Below, one piece after another: positions 42,944-51,965 of a stretch of DNA of 64,000 bases. This DNA comes from Paraburkholderia oxyphila NBRC 105797. GTDB lineage: Bacteria > Pseudomonadota > Gammaproteobacteria > Burkholderiales > Burkholderiaceae. Position numbers and translations under genes: made by a program. Position 1 is the first letter of the stretch, and each line of letters opens with the position of its first letter. The stretch spans positions 17,836-81,835 of the forward strand of contig NZ_BAYD01000046.1 of assembly GCF_000685075.1 (NCBI RefSeq), written 5' to 3'. The notes under the pieces were generated by a model. The model searched no databases and was not told the origin of the DNA. It saw nothing but the letters and a program-made list of their open reading frames with translations.

Positions 42944-44452
42944 ATGGCCGACACGCCCCGCCCGTCCACCGCGGCTGCGCGCGAGATCGCGGCGCCACGC
43001 GAGGCGCCCTCGCCCGTCGCGGCGCGGCTCGTGCCGTATGGCTTCGCGCGCAGCGGCCAGATCCTCGTCGCGCAACAGCACGCCGACGGGCTCGAGGTGT
43101 GGATCAGCGAGCGCACCACGGGCGCGGCGATTGCCGAAGTCGCACGCAATTTCGGGGCGATCTCGCTCGTGCGCATTCCCGCGGACGAGCTCGCGCAGGC
43201 CATCAATCAGGCGTACGCGCGCCAGGATGGCAGCGCGGCGCAAGTGGTGGGCGAGGTGGAAGGCGAAGTCGATCTCTCGCGCCTGATGCAGGACATTCCC
43301 GAGGTGGAGGACCTGCTCGAGTCCGAAGACGACGCGCCTATCATCCGCATGATCAACGCGCTGCTCACGCAGGCCGCGCGCGAGCAGGCCTCGGACATTC
43401 ACATCGAGCCGTTCGAGAATGCCTCGGTGGTGCGCTTTCGCGTGGACGGCACGCTGCGCGACGTGGTGCGCCCGAAAAAGGCGCTGCACGGCGCGCTGAT
43501 CTCGCGTATCAAGATCATGGCGCAGCTCGACATCGCCGAGAAACGCCTGCCGCAGGACGGCCGCATCACGCTGCGCGTGGGCGGACGCCCCGTGGACGTG
43601 CGCGTCTCCACGCTGCCCACGGGCCACGGCGAGCGCGCGGTGCTGCGTCTGCTGGAAAAAGACGCGCAGCGCCTGAATCTCGAAGCGCTCGGCATGGCCG
43701 CCGATACGCTCAAGCAGTTCGATCGGCTGATCGCCAGGCCGCACGGCATCGTGCTCGTGACGGGGCCGACCGGCTCGGGCAAGACCACCACGCTCTATGC
43801 GTCGATGTCGCGGCTCGAGACCACCACGACCAACATCATGACCGTCGAGGACCCGATCGAGTACGACCTCGCGGGCATCGGCCAGACCCAGGTGAACGAG
43901 CGCATCGGCATGACGTTCGCGCGCGCGCTGCGCTCGATCCTGCGTCAGGATCCGGACATCATCATGATCGGCGAAATCCGCGACCTCGAAACCGCGCAGA
44001 TTGCCGTGCAGGCCTCGCTCACGGGCCACCTCGTGCTCGCCACGCTGCACACCAACGACGCCGCCTCTGCGGTCACGCGTCTGACCGACATGGGCGTGGA
44101 GCCTTATCTGCTCGCTTCGTCGCTGCTCGGCGTGCTCGCGCAGCGTCTCGTGCGCCAGTTGTGCCCCGTGTGCAAGGAAGTGCGCGTGGAGGACGACGGG
44201 CGCAAGCGCTGGCATCCGGTCGGCTGCGAGCGCTGCGGGCATTCGGGCTACTCGGGGCGGCGCGGCGTGTACGAGCTGCTGCTCATCGACGAGCCGATCC
44301 GCAACCTCATTCACCGCAACGCCGCCGACGCCGAGATCTTCACCGCGGGCCGCGCGCAGGGTATGCGCACGCTGCGTGAAGATGGCGAGCGCTGGCTCGA
44401 CGCGGGCACGAGCTCGCTCGAAGAGGTGCTGCGCGTGACCGGCGGCACCTGA
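42944..44452 (+). CDS. gspE: Type II secretion system ATPase GspE
   Basis: A 502-residue cytoplasmic hexameric ATPase powering pseudopilus assembly. Walker A GPTGSGKTT is at about 273-281, the Asp box (MTVEDPIEYDL) just after, and Walker B (DPDIIMIGEIRD) near 343. His box TGHLVLATLHTND and the zinc-binding tetracysteine (CPVC near 407, CERC near 428) are intact. The ATG at 42944 lies 2 nt after the gspD stop; a TTG at 42938 is possible but weaker. Confidence 0.97.
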   Translation: MADTPRPSTAAAREIAAPREAPSPVAARLVPYGFARSGQILVAQQHADGLEVWISERTTGAAIAEVARNFGAISLVRIPADELAQAINQAYARQDGSAAQVVGEVEGEVDLSRLMQDIPEVEDLLESEDDAPIIRMINALLTQAAREQASDIHIEPFENASVVRFRVDGTLRDVVRPKKALHGALISRIKIMAQLDIAEKRLPQDGRITLRVGGRPVDVRVSTLPTGHGERAVLRLLEKDAQRLNLEALGMAADTLKQFDRLIARPHGIVLVTGPTGSGKTTTLYASMSRLETTTTNIMTVEDPIEYDLAGIGQTQVNERIGMTFARALRSILRQDPDIIMIGEIRDLETAQIAVQASLTGHLVLATLHTNDAASAVTRLTDMGVEPYLLASSLLGVLAQRLVRQLCPVCKEVRVEDDGRKRWHPVGCERCGHSGYSGRRGVYELLLIDEPIRNLIHRNAADAEIFTAGRAQGMRTLREDGERWLDAGTSSLEEVLRVTGGT

Positions 44453-44470
44453 CCGGGGGCGATCAGCACG

Positions 44471-45688
44471 ATGCCGGCATTCCGTTTCGAAGCGATCGAC
44501 GCCGCGGGCAAGGCGCAAAAAGGCGTGCTCGACGCGGACAGCGCGCGCGGCGCGCGTGCGCAGTTGCGCGGCCAGGGCCTCACGCCGCTCGTGGTCGAGC
44601 CGGCCGCGACCCGCACGCGCGGCGCACGCGCTCAGCGCCTCGCGCTCGGGCGGCGCCTCTCGCAGCGCGAGCAGGCGATTCTCACGCGCCAGCTCGCGAG
44701 CCTGCTGGTGGCGGGGCTGCCGCTTGGCGAGGCGCTCGCGGTGCTCACCGAGCAGGCCGAGCGCGACTACATCCGCGAGCTGATGGCCGCGATCCGCGCC
44801 GAAGTGCTGGGCGGCCATTCGCTCGCCAACGCGCTCTCGCAGCATCCGCGCGATTTTCCCGATATTTACCGCGCGCTCGTGGCGGCCGGCGAGCACACGG
44901 GCAAGCTCGGCATCGTGCTCTCGCGTCTGGCCGACTACATCGAGCAGCGCAACGCGCTCAAGCAGAAGATCGTGCTGGCCTTCACCTATCCGACGATCGT
45001 CACGATCATCGCGTTTGGCATCGTCACATTCTTGCTCAGCTATGTGGTGCCGCAGGTCGTGAACGTATTTGCGAGCACGAAGCAGCAGCTGCCGTTTCTG
45101 ACCATCGTGATGATGGCGCTCTCGGCATTCGTGCGGCAATGGTGGTGGGCCGTGCTGATCGCGGTGGCCATCGTCGCGTGGATCGTGCGCGGGATCTTGC
45201 GCCGGCCCGGGCCGCGCCTCGCGTTCGACCGGTGGCTGCTCACGGCGCCGCTCGCGGGCAAGCTCGTGCGCGGCTACAACACGGTGCGCTTCGCGAGCAC
45301 GCTCGGCATTCTGAGCGCGGCGGGCGTGCCGATCCTGCGCGCGCTGCAGGCGGCGGGCGAGACGCTCTCGAACCGCGCCATGCGCGCGAACGTGGACGAC
45401 GCCATCGTGCGCGTGCGCGAAGGCACGTCGCTCTCTCGCGCGCTAGGCAATACGAAGACGTTTCCGCCCGTGCTGGTGCACTTGATCCGCTCGGGCGAGG
45501 CGACCGGCGACGTCACCACCATGCTCGACCGCGCCGCCGAAGGCGAGGCGCGCGAACTCGAGCGGCGCACGATGTTTCTCACGAGCCTGCTCGAGCCGCT
45601 GCTGATTCTGGCGATGGGCGGCGTGGTGCTGGTGATCGTGCTCGCGGTGATGCTGCCGATCATCGAGCTGAACAACCTCGTGCAGTGA
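44471..45688 (+). CDS. gspF: Type II secretion system inner-membrane protein GspF
   Basis: A 405-residue polytopic membrane platform protein. It begins MPAFRFEAIDAAGKAQKG and has two repeated cytoplasmic T2SS_F domains (about 70-190 and 270-395). Three membrane helices occur near 170-190, 220-240 and 375-400. It links GspE to the pseudopilus at the inner membrane. It follows gspE by 18 bp and is convergent with gspC. Confidence 0.97.
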   Translation: MPAFRFEAIDAAGKAQKGVLDADSARGARAQLRGQGLTPLVVEPAATRTRGARAQRLALGRRLSQREQAILTRQLASLLVAGLPLGEALAVLTEQAERDYIRELMAAIRAEVLGGHSLANALSQHPRDFPDIYRALVAAGEHTGKLGIVLSRLADYIEQRNALKQKIVLAFTYPTIVTIIAFGIVTFLLSYVVPQVVNVFASTKQQLPFLTIVMMALSAFVRQWWWAVLIAVAIVAWIVRGILRRPGPRLAFDRWLLTAPLAGKLVRGYNTVRFASTLGILSAAGVPILRALQAAGETLSNRAMRANVDDAIVRVREGTSLSRALGNTKTFPPVLVHLIRSGEATGDVTTMLDRAAEGEARELERRTMFLTSLLEPLLILAMGGVVLVIVLAVMLPIIELNNLVQ

Positions 45689-45752
45689 GCGCGGCGGTGC
45701 GCTGTGCAGTGAATCGCGCGGCGGCTCGTGGAGCCACGCCGCGCGGGGCGGA

Positions 45753-46166
45753 TCAGCGCACGTAGATGGTGGGGCCGGCGGCGTTGGCCGGCAGGAAGAT
45801 TTCGGAGTGCACGCCGTGGCGGTCGATGACGATCGAGCGGGCGCGCACTTCGGCAAGCGTCGCGTCCTGGCCGATGGGGCCGCCGAGCGAGATGGCCCGC
45901 GCGGGGTCGCCGCCCACGCTCACGATGGCCGCCGCGCCCTGCTGGAGCGCGAGGATGCCGAAGAGGTGGATGTCCTGCACGACGTTGTGCTCGAGCTTGC
46001 CGCCAAAGAGCGTGCCGGCCTCGGCGACCGAGACGGGCGCCTGGGCGGCGGCGGCCTGCACGGGAGCGGCGCGCGAGGCAGCGATTTCGAGCGTCCACCA
46101 CGCAGCCGTGGCGCAGAACACCGCGAACGCGGCGAGTGACAGAAGGCGGATTTGCAGTGGGTTCAT
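45753..46166 (-). CDS. gspC: Type II secretion system protein GspC, reversed and short
   Basis: A 137-residue GspC. A short cytoplasmic tail is followed by one membrane helix (about 8-27) and an HR domain in the periplasm (LFGGKLEHNVVQDIHLFGILA onward). There is no PDZ or coiled-coil domain, unlike GspC of Klebsiella or Vibrio (about 270-300 residues). It lies on the opposite strand between gspF and gspG. An upstream ATG at 46175 would add three residues. GspC normally connects the inner-membrane platform to GspD N0 and helps choose substrates. Confidence 0.85.
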   Translation of the reverse strand: MNPLQIRLLSLAAFAVFCATAAWWTLEIAASRAAPVQAAAAQAPVSVAEAGTLFGGKLEHNVVQDIHLFGILALQQGAAAIVSVGGDPARAISLGGPIGQDATLAEVRARSIVIDRHGVHSEIFLPANAAGPTIYVR

Positions 46167-46224
46167 GCGCTCCATTGTACGAAGTATTGGGGGCGTTTTG
46201 ATGGCGCACATTGGGTAAGCGACT

Positions 46225-46238
46225 CGGGTCTCGACCCG
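46225..46238. promoter_or_regulatory. Inverted repeat in the gspC-gspG divergent region
   Basis: CGGGTC-TC-GACCCG lies about midway between the divergent gspC and gspG starts (46167-46370). It may be an operator controlling both directions. No regulator is known from the sequence. Confidence 0.35.
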
Positions 46239-46370
46239 GTACTCAAGCGCGTCATCGTGTGACATTACAATGACCCGTCATGTGGGCGCGAACACGGGTT
46301 TCGCGCGCACGACGATGCAGGGCGCACACGGGTGCGCCGCAACGATCATTCGCCAGGAGGGAAAGAACTC

Positions 46371-46850
46371 ATGTCCATATGGACCCACAGTCGTGAGCTA
46401 CGCAGCCGCACCGAAATCGAGCGTCTGCGCGCCCGTCGCCAGCGCGGTTTCACGCTGATCGAAATCATGGTCGTGATTGCGATCCTCGGCATTCTCGCGG
46501 CGCTGATCGTGCCGAAGATCATGAGCCGTCCCGATGAAGCACGCCGCGTCGCCGCGCGCCAGGACATCGGCACGATCATGCAGGCGATGAAGCTCTACCG
46601 GCTCGACAATGGCCGCTACCCGAGCCAGGATCAGGGCCTGCAGGCGCTGGTGCAAAAGCCGACGACCGACCCCGTGCCGAACAACTGGAAGGACGGCGGC
46701 TATCTGGAGCGCCTGCCCAACGATCCGTGGGGCAATCCGTATCAGTATCTGAACCCGGGCGTGCACGGCGAGATCGACGTCTTCAGCTATGGCGCCGACG
46801 GCAAGCCGGGCGGCGAAGGCAACGACGCCGACATCGGGTCCTGGCAATAG
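46371..46850 (+). CDS. gspG: Type II secretion system major pseudopilin GspG
   Basis: A 159-residue prepilin-like protein. The leader ends QRG at about residue 25 and is cleaved by prepilin peptidase before FTLIEIMVVIAILGILAAL. The C-terminal part has the major pseudopilin pattern LPNDPWGNPYQYLNPG and the calcium-site region DVFSYGADGKPGGEGNDADIGSW. The ATG at 46371 has AGGAGG about 10 nt upstream. It is the main subunit of the periplasmic pseudopilus. Confidence 0.97.
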   Translation: MSIWTHSRELRSRTEIERLRARRQRGFTLIEIMVVIAILGILAALIVPKIMSRPDEARRVAARQDIGTIMQAMKLYRLDNGRYPSQDQGLQALVQKPTTDPVPNNWKDGGYLERLPNDPWGNPYQYLNPGVHGEIDVFSYGADGKPGGEGNDADIGSWQ

Positions 46851-46983
46851 AGCACTGAGGAGATCCGGGACCCACCGTGGCCGGCCGCCGCGTGAAACGG
46901 CGGCCCTGTGCCCGGACCCACGCCTGATCAAGCCGCCCGCGCCTCGTTTCCCGTTCATCTCCAGCTTCGCGTTCCTCCACCCC

Positions 46984-47505
46984 ATGCACGCCCGCCCTTT
47001 CCGCCGTCGCGACCGTACGCCCATGCGCACCGCGCAAGTGGCGCACGCGCGTTCGGCGGGCTTCACGTTGCTGGAAATGCTGGTCGTACTGATGATCGCG
47101 GGGCTGCTGGTGTCGCTCGCCTCGCTCTCGCTCACGCGCAATCCGCGCACCGACCTGAACGAAGAAGCGCAGCGCCTTGCACTGCTGTTCGAATCCGCCG
47201 GCGACGAGGCGCAGGTGCGTGCGCGCCCCATCGCATGGCAGCCCGTCGAGGGCGGATTTCGCTTCGACGTGCATACCGAGGACGGCTGGCGCCCGCTGCG
47301 CGACGACCTGCTCGGCCCGCGCAAGTGGGAAGGCGGCGTGACGGGCGTATCGATCACCTACCCCGGTGGCGACGACGACCTGCATGCGAACCGCGTCGTG
47401 TTCGGCACCGAGGCGGTCGAGCAGCCGGTCGAAATCACGCTGTTCTCCGCGGCGGGCCGCGCCACCATCATCGGTACCGGCACGGGCCGGTATGAGGTCC
47501 GCTGA
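46984..47505 (+). CDS. gspH: Type II secretion system minor pseudopilin GspH
   Basis: A type IV pilin-like protein. The cleavage site is RSAG-FTLLEMLVVLMIAGLLV, followed by a hydrophobic helix and a small globular domain. Starting at 46984 gives 173 residues with a 26-residue leader. An ATG at 47023 would give a 13-residue leader and is equally possible. Neither has a strong ribosome-binding site. The open frame upstream of 46984 is not conserved-looking. The stop is directly followed by gspI. Confidence 0.9.
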   Translation: MHARPFRRRDRTPMRTAQVAHARSAGFTLLEMLVVLMIAGLLVSLASLSLTRNPRTDLNEEAQRLALLFESAGDEAQVRARPIAWQPVEGGFRFDVHTEDGWRPLRDDLLGPRKWEGGVTGVSITYPGGDDDLHANRVVFGTEAVEQPVEITLFSAAGRATIIGTGTGRYEVR

Positions 47506-47506
47506 G

Positions 47507-47950
47507 ATGCGCATCGTCCGTTGCGGTGCCCGCCCCCTGGCTTGGTGCCTCGTGCGCCGGCAGCCGCCGCGCCGCGCCGCGATGCGCGGCTTCACCATGA
47601 TCGAGGTGCTGGTTGCGCTCGCCATCGTGGCGATCGCGCTTGCGGCTTCGCTGCGTGCGGTGGGCAGCCTCGCGGCGAGCGAGGCCGAGCTGCACGAGCG
47701 CCTGCTCGCGGGATGGAGCGCCGACAACGCGCTCGCGCAGCTGCGTCTCGCGCATGCGTGGCCCGAGCTCGGCGAGCAGAGCTTCGACTGCTCGCAGGGC
47801 AACCTGCAGCTCGTCTGCACGCAGCACGTCACGGCCACGCCCAATCCCGTCTTCCGCCGCGTGGAGGTCTCAGTGACGATGCCGGGCCGCAACGGCAATC
47901 TCGCGCAACTCGTCACGGTGCTCGGCAATGAGACGAACCGGTCGCTGTGA
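47507..47950 (+). CDS. gspI: Type II secretion system minor pseudopilin GspI
   Basis: A 147-residue minor pseudopilin with the processing site AAMRG-FTMIEVLVALAIVAIALAA and the GspI-like globular part containing two Cys (SFDCSQGNLQLVC) that may pair. It starts at 47507, one base after the gspH stop. An internal ATG at 47581 would place the processing site at residue 3, which seems too short. It forms the pseudopilus tip complex with GspJ and GspK. Confidence 0.92.
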   Translation: MRIVRCGARPLAWCLVRRQPPRRAAMRGFTMIEVLVALAIVAIALAASLRAVGSLAASEAELHERLLAGWSADNALAQLRLAHAWPELGEQSFDCSQGNLQLVCTQHVTATPNPVFRRVEVSVTMPGRNGNLAQLVTVLGNETNRSL

Positions 47951-47957
47951 GGTTTCG

Positions 47958-48680
47958 ATGAGCCAAAAGCGCGTGCCTCTCGCGCGGCGGCCTGCGTGCC
48001 ACACCCGGCACGCGGTCCCCGGCGCTGCGCGCGCGCACCGTGCCGCCGGCTTCACGCTGATCGAGCTGCTCGTCGCCATCGCGATTCTCGCCGTGGTCGC
48101 GATCTTGTCGTGGCGCGGCCTCGACCAGATCGTGCGCGGCCGTGACGTCGTGACGCGCTCGATGGCCGAAGAGCGTGTGTTCGCGCAGATGTTCGACCAG
48201 ATGCGCATCGACGCGCGCCAGGCCGTCAGCGACGACGAAGCGGGCGCGCCCGCCGTCTCCGTCGACGGCGGCGCGCTGCAGATCGTGCGCGCGTTCGCCG
48301 TGCCGCCCGGCGCGCCGCCGCGCCTGCAGGTGGTGCGCTACCGGGTGAGCAACGGCCAGGTGGTGCGCTACGCATCGCCGCCGCTCGCCAACTTCGGGGA
48401 GCTGCAGCGCGCCTTGCGCGGCGGCGAAAGCGGCACATGGAGCGCCTTGCCGATGATGCAGGGCGTGGGCTCAATCGACGCACGGCTCTACGTGCCGAAG
48501 GAAGGGTGGACCTCGAACATGGACGAGGTGCGCCAACAGATCGCGGCGAGTGCCGACAGCGTGAAGGTGCCGCAACTCGGCAACGCTCCCGTGCCGCGCG
48601 CGGTGACGGGGCTCGAGGTGAGCGTGGGCGCCAGCTCGCTCGCCCGGCCGGTCACGCGCGTCTTTCTAGTGGGGGAATGA
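47958..48680 (+). CDS. gspJ: Type II secretion system minor pseudopilin GspJ
   Basis: A 240-residue minor pseudopilin. A long basic leader of about 30 residues precedes AAG-FTLIELLVAIAILAVVAILSW. The GspJ region MFDQMRIDARQAV and the typical beta-rich C-terminal part follow. GAGG lies 6 nt before the ATG. The gene overlaps gspK by 4 bp. It is a tip component of the pseudopilus. Confidence 0.93.
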   Translation: MSQKRVPLARRPACHTRHAVPGAARAHRAAGFTLIELLVAIAILAVVAILSWRGLDQIVRGRDVVTRSMAEERVFAQMFDQMRIDARQAVSDDEAGAPAVSVDGGALQIVRAFAVPPGAPPRLQVVRYRVSNGQVVRYASPPLANFGELQRALRGGESGTWSALPMMQGVGSIDARLYVPKEGWTSNMDEVRQQIAASADSVKVPQLGNAPVPRAVTGLEVSVGASSLARPVTRVFLVGE

Positions 48681-49828
48681 GCGTGCGCCGGCATCGACAT
48701 TCCCGCTCCCTTGCTCGCCCGGCCGCTCGCGCGGTCGCGCGCGGCCCGCAGCGCGGCGCGGCGATCATCAGCGCGCTGCTGGTGGCCGCGCTTGCCGCGA
48801 TTCTCGTCTCGGGCATGCTGTGGCGCCAGCAGGTGCAGGTGCGCCGCATCGAGAACCAGCGGCTGCTCGCGCAAGCGCAATGGATCGCGCGCGCCGCGCT
48901 CGACTGGACGCGCCTCGTGCTGCGCTCCGAAGCCGATACCGCGCCTGGCATCACCTATCTGGGCGGCGCGTGGGGCATGCCGGTCGCGAAGACGCGCCTT
49001 TCGGACTTTCTCGGGCAGATCGGCGAGACGCGCGCGCAACAGGGCGCCGACACCTGGCTCTCCGGCTCCATCGAAGACGCCCAGGCGCGCTTCAATCTGC
49101 GCAATCTCGTGTCGGCGGCCGCGCCCGGCGCGCTGCAACTCAATCTCACGCAGATCGAGGCGTTCGCGCGCCTCTTGCAGCTGCTCGGCCTCAACGGTCA
49201 GCTCGCGAAGAACACCGCTGTTTATCTGCGCTCGGGGCTCGCCCACTCGGTCACGCGCTTTCAGACCGGCGCCACGGCGACGGGCGGCACAGGCACGGCG
49301 GCGACCACATCGAGCACGCAACAGCTCGTGGGTGGCGCGGGTGGCGGTGCGAACTTCACCGACAACCCCGGCCTGTCCGACGCCGATACCGACAGCGCCG
49401 TCGCGCCGCTGCTCATGACGAGCATCGATGCGCTGCTCGACGTGCCGGGTTTCACACCCGACGCCGTCGCGCGTCTGCGCCCCTTCGTGACGATCCTGCC
49501 CACCACGACGCCCGTGAACATGAACACGGCCAGCGCCGAGGTGATTGCGGCGATCGTGCCGGGCATGAGCCTCTCGAGTGCGCAAGCCTTCGTGGCGCGG
49601 CGCCAGACCGTGTTTTTCCATAACCTCGCCGACGTGCAGCTCGCGCTGCAAGGCGCCGGCGCTCCACAGAGCAGCGTCGATTCGACGCTCTGCGACGTCA
49701 ATACGAGCTATTTTCTGGTCCATGGGCGCGTGCAGCACGAGCGCGCCGTCGTGGACCGCATGACGCTCGTGTGGCGCGACCCGCTCACCCATACGACGCG
49801 CATCGTGCGCGTGCGCGACGAACCATGA
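48677..49828 (+). CDS. gspK: Type II secretion system minor pseudopilin GspK
   Basis: A 383-residue large minor pseudopilin. The leader ends QRG before AAIISALLVAALAAILVSGML, and GspK lacks the usual Glu5, as here. The inserted alpha domain includes SGSIEDAQARFNLRNLV and LLMTSIDALLDVPGFTPD. A Gly/Thr-rich segment at about 205-230 is unusual but likely a loop. The ATG overlaps the gspJ stop (ATGA). Confidence 0.93.
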   Translation: MSVRRHRHSRSLARPAARAVARGPQRGAAIISALLVAALAAILVSGMLWRQQVQVRRIENQRLLAQAQWIARAALDWTRLVLRSEADTAPGITYLGGAWGMPVAKTRLSDFLGQIGETRAQQGADTWLSGSIEDAQARFNLRNLVSAAAPGALQLNLTQIEAFARLLQLLGLNGQLAKNTAVYLRSGLAHSVTRFQTGATATGGTGTAATTSSTQQLVGGAGGGANFTDNPGLSDADTDSAVAPLLMTSIDALLDVPGFTPDAVARLRPFVTILPTTTPVNMNTASAEVIAAIVPGMSLSSAQAFVARRQTVFFHNLADVQLALQGAGAPQSSVDSTLCDVNTSYFLVHGRVQHERAVVDRMTLVWRDPLTHTTRIVRVRDEP

Positions 49829-49862
49829 AACCGTACCCGTCCAACATCGAAAAGAGGTGCGT

Positions 49863-51281
49863 TTGAGCACGCTGATCGTCCTGATGCCGCCGCGCGATCC
49901 GGCGGTCCACTCGCAGGAATGGCAGTTGCCGGAGCTGCCGTTCGTGCTGCTCGACAAGGCGGGCCAGACGCAGCGCGCGGGCCGCGCGGCGCTCGGCCTC
50001 TTGCCGAAGGCCTCCGCCACCGTGTTGCTGATCGCCGCGCGCGACCTGCTCACGGTCGCCGCCACGGTGCCGCCGCTCAAAGGGCCGCGGCTGCGCCAGG
50101 CGCTGCCGAACGTCGTCGAGGATCATCTGATCCAGGATCCGCAGACCTGCCATCTCGCGCTGGATCCCGCGCGGCTGCCCGACGGGAAGCAGACCGTCGC
50201 GGCGATCGACCGCGGCTGGTTCCGCTTCCTCGTCGAGGCCTTCACGGGCACGGGGCACCGCAACCTGCGCGCGGTGCCGGTGGCGTGCTGCCTGCCCGTT
50301 CCCGTCGTCCGGGGGGAAGCCGGCGCCGCGGCGGCAGCCGCTGCGCAGACCGGAGCAGATACCCCCGCCGCGCATGCGGGCGAGCCTGCCGGATCGGCCG
50401 CACCGGCAGAAGCGGCCGGCAGCGCCAGCGTCCCGGTGACGGCTTGCGTATTCGGCCCGGTCATGTCGACGGCGCCCGCGCTGCTGCCGGACATGACAAC
50501 GCCCACGGCCAGCACCGCTGCAACGGCGCTGGGCGCGCTGCTCGAGCTCACGATCGTGCGCGGCCCGTCGGCGGAAGGCTTCGCGGTGCCGGCGGCGAGT
50601 CTCGCCGCGACCGTCGAGGCGCTGGCCGGCGACGCTAGCGTCACGCGCTACGTGCTGACCGGCGTGCCGGGCGAGCCCTCGAGCGCCGCCGGGAAAGCCG
50701 CGCTCGCCGCCACGCTGCCCGGCGCACAGCCGCTCGGCTTCGAGACGCTCGCGAAGCGCGCGCTCGCGTGCAAATTCGACCTCTGCCAGTTCGAGTTAGC
50801 GGTGCAGCCGTGGCGCCTCGACCGCGCGACGCTACGCCGGCTGCGCGTGCCCATCGCACTGGTGGCGGCCTCGCTCGTGGTGGCGATCGTGGGTGCGAAC
50901 GTGCAGTGGCTGATGCTTGCGCGTCAGCGCGACGCCATCAACACGCAGATGACGGAATTGCTGCTCAACGCCTTCCCGAAGACCACCGTGGTGCTCGACC
51001 CCGCCGGGCAGATGTCGCGCCAGCTCTCGCAGCTGCGCGTGGCCGCGGGCGAGCCCTCGCCCGACGATTTCCTCGTGCTCGCCGATGGCCTCGCACGCTC
51101 GCTCGGGCCCGTGCCTTTGAACGGGATTGCGGCGCTCGACTATCACGACCGGCGTCTCGACGTGACCTTCAAGCCGGGCGTCAATATCGACGCAGACCTC
51201 AACAAGCGCCTCGCGCGCAATGGCCTTGCGGGCACGCAGGACAGCAGCAGCGGCAAATGGACGATCAGGAGCGCATCGTGA
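49863..51281 (+). CDS. gspL: Type II secretion system protein GspL, TTG start
   Basis: A 472-residue bitopic protein with an actin-like cytoplasmic domain (MSTLIVLMPPRD onward). An alanine-rich low-complexity insertion lies at about 160-190. One membrane helix is at about 335-355 (IALVASLVVAIVGANVQWLML), followed by a ferredoxin-like periplasmic domain. The TTG at 49863 has AAGAGG just upstream; a GTG at 49857 overlaps that site. GspL recruits GspE to the membrane and binds GspM, encoded next. Confidence 0.92.
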   Translation: MSTLIVLMPPRDPAVHSQEWQLPELPFVLLDKAGQTQRAGRAALGLLPKASATVLLIAARDLLTVAATVPPLKGPRLRQALPNVVEDHLIQDPQTCHLALDPARLPDGKQTVAAIDRGWFRFLVEAFTGTGHRNLRAVPVACCLPVPVVRGEAGAAAAAAAQTGADTPAAHAGEPAGSAAPAEAAGSASVPVTACVFGPVMSTAPALLPDMTTPTASTAATALGALLELTIVRGPSAEGFAVPAASLAATVEALAGDASVTRYVLTGVPGEPSSAAGKAALAATLPGAQPLGFETLAKRALACKFDLCQFELAVQPWRLDRATLRRLRVPIALVAASLVVAIVGANVQWLMLARQRDAINTQMTELLLNAFPKTTVVLDPAGQMSRQLSQLRVAAGEPSPDDFLVLADGLARSLGPVPLNGIAALDYHDRRLDVTFKPGVNIDADLNKRLARNGLAGTQDSSSGKWTIRSAS

Positions 51282-51808
51282 AGACATCGGACTCGAACGG
51301 CGCGTGGGCTCAGGCTTTGAGCGAGCAGTGGAGCAACTTCTGGGAGGCGCGCACGGCGCGCGAACAAGTGCTCCTGACGTGGGGCGGCGCGTTGCTGGCT
51401 GTCGCGATCGGCTATTCGGTGCTGTGGCAGCCGGCGGCGGACGGCCGCGCGCGCCTGCGCGAGAGCCTGCCCGCGCTGCAGCGCGGGCTCGCGCAGATGA
51501 CCGCGCAGGCCGACGAGGCCCGCGCGCTCGCCGGCGCGGCGGCGAGCGTGGCGCCGGACGGCCAGGCGCTGAAGGACGCGCTCACCGCTTCGCTCTCCGA
51601 CCACGGCATGCCGGGCGCGCAAGTGCAGCTGATCGGCACGACGGCGCAGGTGCAGATGAAGAATGCATCGTTCCCGGCCTGGTCGGCCTGGCTCGACGAC
51701 GTGCGCAAGCAGTACAAGGTGCAGGTGGTCGAGGCGCACATCACGGCGCTCAAGGCCGACGGTCAGGTTGATTTGACTGCGTCGCTGCAGCCGGCGAACG
51801 CGCGTTGA
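51278..51808 (+). CDS. gspM: Type II secretion system protein GspM, GTG start
   Basis: A 176-residue bitopic protein. A cytoplasmic tail of about 30 residues (LSEQWSNFWEARTAREQ) is followed by a membrane helix (about 33-50) and a ferredoxin-like periplasmic domain. The GTG start overlaps the gspL stop (GTGA) and has AGGAG 7 nt upstream. GspM stabilises GspL in the inner-membrane platform. An array of palindromic repeats separates it from gspN. Confidence 0.93.
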   Translation: MKTSDSNGAWAQALSEQWSNFWEARTAREQVLLTWGGALLAVAIGYSVLWQPAADGRARLRESLPALQRGLAQMTAQADEARALAGAAASVAPDGQALKDALTASLSDHGMPGAQVQLIGTTAQVQMKNASFPAWSAWLDDVRKQYKVQVVEAHITALKADGQVDLTASLQPANAR

Positions 51809-51823
51809 GCGCGGGCCGGTTTT

Positions 51824-51965
51824 GCATGGGATTGGACCGGGCGCAAAAGCGCCAAGTCCGATAGACCGCGAAGCATGGGGCCGCACTAAGCGCTAAAGCG
51901 CCAAGTGCGGCCGACCGCGAAGCATGGGACCAGAGTAAGGCGCTAAAGCGCCAACTCTGGTCGAC
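51824..51965 (+). repeat. Ordered three-unit R43 palindromic repeat array inside the gsp operon
   Basis: Units lie at 51824-51866, 51873-51915 and 51922-51965, with 49-bp periodicity. Each runs from GCATGGG to GAC, joined by CGCGAA or a close variant. Outer stems differ: ATTGGAC/GTCCGAT, GGCCGCACT/AGTGCGGCC and GACCAGAGT/ACTCTGGTC. The inner GCGC stem is shared. The last unit ends immediately before the AGGAG of gspN. Confidence 0.92.

Noticed and set aside
42866..45139. 757-residue minus-strand open frame over gspE and gspF
   Set aside because: Complement shadow of clear GspE and GspF genes; composition is typical of antisense frames at high GC.
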